Positions 58,106 to 64,000 of a DNA stretch of 64,000 nt are shown piece after piece (position 1 is the stretch's first letter; every line of letters starts with the position of its first letter). The stretch lies in assembly GCF_003711395.1 (NCBI RefSeq), contig NZ_PJRJ01000002.1, positions 114,790-178,789 of the forward strand, read 5' to 3'. A program made the translations under genes and the position numbers. Source of the DNA: Acinetobacter sp. B51(2017). Its GTDB lineage: Bacteria; Pseudomonadota; Gammaproteobacteria; Pseudomonadales; Moraxellaceae. Under the pieces are notes generated by a model. It worked only from the letters and a program-made list of their open reading frames with translations, was not told the DNA's origin and did not search any database.

Positions 58106-59007
58106 TGCGCGCGCAATGGCAACGATGGGCCGAACGGCGTTTTTTATGGCAAGGTCATAAACTGCTCAAACAAAAAGATGTTTTGGTATTTGTATATCGA
58201 CCGGGCTACATTTATGTGGCGTTAATCCTGATTACCTTTGTGGCAGGGGTGAATTATGCCAATAACTTAATCTTGGCTTTTTGCTTCTTAATCAGCAGCT
58301 TATTATGTATTAGTTTTTATTTGGCCTATCGTCAGCTCAAAGGTTTAGAGATTACCTTAGATTATGATGACGTTGGGCAAGTTGGGCAGGCAGTCGAACT
58401 GATCGTGACCTTAAGCCAAACTCAGCCGCGTGAACGTTATTTAAGTGTGAATGTAGGACTAGAAAAACAATATCTACACTTACAGCACAGCAGTCAGCAA
58501 TTGCGTTTTCATTTTTATCCTGCACAGCGTGGTGCATTTTATTATCCTGATTTAAGTTTAATGTCGATGTATCCGCTGGGCTTGGTGCGTGCATGGACGC
58601 ATTTGTATTTAAAGCAGCAGCTTATCACTTGGGTGGCACCACAAGCTGTGATCCAGCCTCACCAGCAACAGAGCATGTTAGAGGCAGGCATGGATGAATT
58701 TTATGAACTGAAAAATTACCAATTGGGAGATAGTTTAACTTACGTGGCATGGAAACAACTGGCACGTGGACAAGGCATGTATATTAAACAATTTGCTCCC
58801 CATGCTGAGCAGCAACAGTTACTCATTGATTATGCTGCACTTGGCATGCATGACCATGAGCAAAAACTAAAAGTAATGATGGGTTTAATAGAACAATGTG
58901 AACAACAACAGCAGCCTTATGCCATTAAACTGCCTCAGCAGCAGCTTAGTCTAGGTTTGGGTGAGGCACAGCTACAACAAGCTAAACGCTTGCTGGCGGA
59001 GGCTTAA
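58105..59007 (+). CDS. DUF58-domain membrane-anchored protein
   Basis: 300 residues. Two membrane helices near 33-52 and 55-75, then a soluble part with the DUF58 hallmark DEFYELKNYQLGDSLTYVAWKQLARGQGMYIKQF (about 200-235). DUF58 proteins are the partners of MoxR and TgpA in a conserved three-gene operon. Function is not defined. It starts in the stop codon of moxR and ends 3 bp before tgpA. Confidence 0.9.
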   Translation: MRAQWQRWAERRFLWQGHKLLKQKDVLVFVYRPGYIYVALILITFVAGVNYANNLILAFCFLISSLLCISFYLAYRQLKGLEITLDYDDVGQVGQAVELIVTLSQTQPRERYLSVNVGLEKQYLHLQHSSQQLRFHFYPAQRGAFYYPDLSLMSMYPLGLVRAWTHLYLKQQLITWVAPQAVIQPHQQQSMLEAGMDEFYELKNYQLGDSLTYVAWKQLARGQGMYIKQFAPHAEQQQLLIDYAALGMHDHEQKLKVMMGLIEQCEQQQQPYAIKLPQQQLSLGLGEAQLQQAKRLLAEA

Positions 59008-59010
59008 ATC

Positions 59011-60966
59011 ATGCCAGATACGATCCGCAACAGTATTATCATGAGCTTGTTGTTATTACTGTGTGCTCAAGTTTTATTTTTGCCCAAGCTCTTGGTGGCG
59101 TTGTTAATTAGCTTATTGTTGTTATTTTGGTTAAGTAGTAAAAAATCCTATCGCGTGCCCAAGAGTATCAATTTTGTGGCGATGGTTATGGCACTCGCCC
59201 TAATTTATAGCCAGCAAGGCACATTTTTTGGGGTCGAAGCTGGGGTTGCCATCTTAACCAGCTTTTTGTTTGCCAAAGTGTTAGAAAGTCACAATAAGCG
59301 TGATTGGATTGTGGTCTTTAATTTTGCCTTATTTGTGAGTGCCAGTAGCTTTTTATATAGTGCCAGTGTCTGGATGACGCTGCTGGTCATACTCTGTTTA
59401 CTCAGTTGTTTGGTTGGTTTATATCGTTTACACCAGTTAAATTTTAACACCAAGCCCAGTACTCTTCTGCAAGATGCTAAGCAGATGAGCAAATTATTGC
59501 TTTATGCAGCGCCGTTCTTTTTGATTTTATTTATTTTCTTTCCACGCTTACCGCCACTTTGGCACATGCCGATTGCCAACTCACAAGCCACAACAGGCTT
59601 GAGTGAGCAAATGGCGCCAGGGGATATTGCCAATTTATCGCAATCGAGCGCCTTGGCGTTTCGCGTGGTGACGGCAATGGATCAGTTGCCGCCACAACAG
59701 GACTTATATTGGCGTGCCATGGTGCTGGATCACTATGATGGGCAAAGGTGGTCTGCCGATCCGAGTAACCAGCAAGCCTTAATGCGTCCGCGTGGACAGG
59801 CGCTGACAGGTTTGCGTTATCAATATTTAGCAGCTGATAGTAAAGCGAAATGGGTGATGGGGCTTGAATATTCGCAGCCTTTACAACGCGGTTATTATAT
59901 TCAGCAAGATGGCGCGATTCGCGTGGCGCAATCTACTAATACCCCGATACTCAATCTCGTCTGGTTAACTGAGCCGCGTGCCCAAGCGGTGTATCCCGCC
60001 ATATTAGATAGAAATCGCAGTTATCGAGCAGAGCAAGATCAACTCGCCCAGCAACTCGCTCAGCGTCTTTATCAAGCCAGTCAAGCCGATACATCAATCT
60101 ATATACAACAGGTTTTGGCATGGTATGAGGCACAAGGTTTTCAATATAGCCTAAGTCCTGGTCGTTTACAGGGCGATCATATTGAAGACTTTCTATTTCG
60201 TAAAAAAATCGGCTTTTGTGAGCACTATGCCTCTAGTTTTGTCATGCTGATGCGTTATGTGGGAATTCCCGCGCGGGTGGTCATTGGTTATCAAGGTGGG
60301 CAGGCTGCCCCAGATGGGCAAAGTTGGGAAGTGCGTCAACAAGATGCGCATGCATGGAGTGAGGTTTGGCTGGATGGACGCTGGCAGCGTATTGACCCAA
60401 CCGCAGCAATTGCGCCTGAACGTATTCAACAAGGGATTCAAAATAGTCTATGGCAGCAACAATCTGCCTTTAAACAGCAACAACTGGCATGGACGAGCCG
60501 CTTACATATTTGGAGCGATTTTGTCAGTTATCAATGGCAAAGTAAGGTGGTGGGCTACGACCAAACGAAACAACTGCAGTGGCTAGGTAATTTCGGATTA
60601 ACGACACCGCTGCGTTTGATGATCGTTGCGATAGTGGCAATATTTACCCTAGTAGCAAGCTTATTTTTACTACGCTGGCTGCGATATTATTCCCAACAAT
60701 CCAGCTATGAGCGCCAATTACTGGCATTTGAGCACAGTTTAAGCGCTGATTTAAAAAAACATAGCTTTGAAAGTTCAGCCGCATGGTTAGAGCGTTTAAG
60801 CCATCATGTGACAGGTGAATTGGCAGTATTTTTAGTAGAGCTTGCTTATTACGATCGACACTATCGCTATGCACAGCATAAAACTCAGCCTGCCCCAGCA
60901 CAACTTAAAATTATGCTTAAAAAATGTGCATTTGAACTTAAAATAAAGCATAAGCCCTTGTCTTAA
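59011..60966 (+). CDS. tgpA: TgpA-like transglutaminase membrane protein
   Basis: 651 residues. Five or so N-terminal membrane helices (about 8-170), a periplasmic domain with a transglutaminase-type triad Cys403 (KIGFCEHYASSFVMLMRYVGIPARVVIGYQGG), His447 (QDAHAWSEVWL) and Asp462 (RIDPTAA), a further helix near 530-555 and a cytoplasmic tail. Matches P. aeruginosa TgpA, essential there, in the same moxR-DUF58-tgpA order. It probably works on the cell envelope, substrate unknown. Confidence 0.92.
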   Translation: MPDTIRNSIIMSLLLLLCAQVLFLPKLLVALLISLLLLFWLSSKKSYRVPKSINFVAMVMALALIYSQQGTFFGVEAGVAILTSFLFAKVLESHNKRDWIVVFNFALFVSASSFLYSASVWMTLLVILCLLSCLVGLYRLHQLNFNTKPSTLLQDAKQMSKLLLYAAPFFLILFIFFPRLPPLWHMPIANSQATTGLSEQMAPGDIANLSQSSALAFRVVTAMDQLPPQQDLYWRAMVLDHYDGQRWSADPSNQQALMRPRGQALTGLRYQYLAADSKAKWVMGLEYSQPLQRGYYIQQDGAIRVAQSTNTPILNLVWLTEPRAQAVYPAILDRNRSYRAEQDQLAQQLAQRLYQASQADTSIYIQQVLAWYEAQGFQYSLSPGRLQGDHIEDFLFRKKIGFCEHYASSFVMLMRYVGIPARVVIGYQGGQAAPDGQSWEVRQQDAHAWSEVWLDGRWQRIDPTAAIAPERIQQGIQNSLWQQQSAFKQQQLAWTSRLHIWSDFVSYQWQSKVVGYDQTKQLQWLGNFGLTTPLRLMIVAIVAIFTLVASLFLLRWLRYYSQQSSYERQLLAFEHSLSADLKKHSFESSAAWLERLSHHVTGELAVFLVELAYYDRHYRYAQHKTQPAPAQLKIMLKKCAFELKIKHKPLS

Positions 60967-60987
60967 CTGAATTGTTTCGATTAAGAT
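60958..60987 (+). promoter_or_regulatory. Candidate promoter of tRNA-Val
   Basis: TTGTCT (60958-60963) and TAAGAT (60982-60987), 18 bp apart, 12 bp before the tRNA 5' end; the -35 overlaps the end of tgpA. Confidence 0.4.
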
Positions 60988-60998
60988 ACGCACACTAT

Positions 60999-61075
60999 AG
61001 GTGTATAGCTCAGTTGGTTAGAGCGCTACGTTGACATCGTAGAGGTCAGCAGTTCGAGTCTGCTTATACCTACCA
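60999..61075 (+). tRNA. tRNA-Val (anticodon GAC)
   Basis: 77 nt with CCA encoded (61073-61075). Acceptor AGGTGTA / TATACCT, D-stem GCTC / GAGC, anticodon stem CTACG / CGTAG around TTGACAT, so anticodon GAC, and T-stem AGCAG / CTGCT with loop TTCGAGT. All four arms pair with at most one G-U in the acceptor. Confidence 0.95.
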
Positions 61076-63625
<2,550 letters not shown>

Positions 63626-63873
63626 GTTTGAATGAAATAAAAGGCCGGTGCATAGCACCGGCCTTTTTTTATGAAAACTTTTTCGTGTGGTGATAATGCT
63701 TGAAGCTGAGCTTTTATATCGGTATAAACATTGTAAAAAGTAGTCAAATTAACAGTATAGCGCTGTTGTTAAAGATAATAATTGGGGCAATATAGAGTTT
63801 AAGCAGGCTGTATTTTGCAGCATACTGCACAAATTAAGTGCAACATAAAAATACCATGACTCAAATAAAATTT
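63626..63873. other. Intergenic region downstream of icd, up to the IS end
   Basis: About 250 bp. The icd terminator lies at its start; the rest is AT-rich with no gene or strong signal before the IS-like end at 63874. Confidence 0.45.
63639..63670 (+). terminator. Terminator after icd
   Basis: AAAAGGCCGGTGC / GCACCGGCCTTTT with an ATA loop and a long T run. Confidence 0.9.
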
Positions 63874-64000
63874 GGTAGTGTCAAAATCTAACGTGTTTTT
63901 GTAGAATAAATTATCACTAAAACAAGTAAAAAATATCCAATATGATCATCGAAACCACTACTTATCTTTGTACACGTTGCCAATCGCCGAATATCTTTAA
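63874..64000 (+). mobile_element. Left end of a probable IS1-family insertion sequence
   Basis: At 63874 a terminal GGTAGTGTCAAAATC resembles the GGTAATG/GGTGATG ends of IS1 elements. A short frame with a zinc-ribbon start opens 68 bp inside, at about the distance of insA from the IS1 end. The rest lies beyond the window, so the match is provisional. Confidence 0.45.
63942..64000 (+). CDS. InsA-like zinc-ribbon protein of an IS1-type element (cut by window edge)
   Basis: ATG followed by 19 residues, MIIETTTYLCTRCQSPNIF, then the edge. CxxC followed by CQSPNIF is the start of the zinc ribbon found in InsA of IS1-type transposons. Too short for more than a tentative call. Confidence 0.4.
   Translation, partial: MIIETTTYLCTRCQSPNIF

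Overview
The window is a stretch of Acinetobacter chromosome, species not resolved. The case rests on a moderately AT-rich base composition, the 1,3-diaminopropane operon dat-ddc, a monomeric NADP isocitrate dehydrogenase, a surE-nlpD block with no rpoS after it, a short Bap-like surface protein of the BLP2 kind, a long GAPDH form and an AmpG of about 700 residues. Almost all of it is core genome: 52 protein genes, two of them cut by the window edges, and one tRNA. The accessory pieces are a small low-GC island (about 11.05-12.48 kb) and what looks like the left end of an IS1-family element at the right edge (from about 63,874).

Layout, left to right. 1-8.4 kb: a truncated PAS-domain signalling gene, a FVFGSN-type protein, uvrB (nucleotide excision repair), a lipocalin, a RarD-like permease, gap and an MFS exporter. 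8.6-11.0 kb: obg-proB. 11.1-12.4 kb: an unknown gene and a Rha-like phage regulator, enclosed by terminators. 12.5-16.6 kb: a SIMPL-domain protein and dat-ddc, which make 1,3-diaminopropane from aspartate semialdehyde. 16.7-22.0 kb: aldehyde dehydrogenase, Lrp-type regulator, ThDP-dependent 2-oxoacid decarboxylase and amino-acid permease, which together look like an Ehrlich-type route for aromatic amino acids. 22.0-26.9 kb: pstS-pstC-pstA-pstB behind a clear three-unit Pho box, with a terminator between pstS and pstC. 27.0-30.2 kb: sohB and the Bap-like protein.

30.3-36.6 kb, minus strand: purB-hflD-mnmA-nudix (the gene order known from E. coli), a gamma-class carbonic anhydrase-like protein, the D,D-carboxypeptidase dacC and a small secreted protein. 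36.9-39.6 kb: surE, an NlpD-like lipoprotein and a LysR regulator. 39.7-46.4 kb: argD, grxD, a Lon-like AAA protease with a polylysine tail and an AmpG permease with a large extra soluble domain. 46.4-48.3 kb: gloA, an SBF-type transporter and rpmE. 48.4-54.2 kb: a FimX-like c-di-GMP effector, a gene with a PilZ-like C-terminus, epmB and, divergently, efp, so the modifying enzyme sits beside its substrate EF-P. 54.3-61.0 kb: cstA with its small partner ybdD, then a moxR-DUF58-tgpA operon. 61.0-64.0 kb: tRNA-Val(GAC), icd and the IS end.

Themes that link the genes are phosphate uptake under PhoB, amino-acid and polyamine metabolism, c-di-GMP and type IV pilus signalling, and envelope maintenance (dacC, nlpD, ampG, tgpA). 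I found no CRISPR array, integrase, rRNA or recognisable toxin-antitoxin or defence operon. The least explained parts are the 11-12.5 kb island, the extra AmpG domain, and palindromes in the uvrB, rpmE, dat and ipdC promoter regions. Starts were moved inward from the longest frame wherever a Shine-Dalgarno site, family length or overlap argued for it. All family assignments are from reading the sequence, with no database search.
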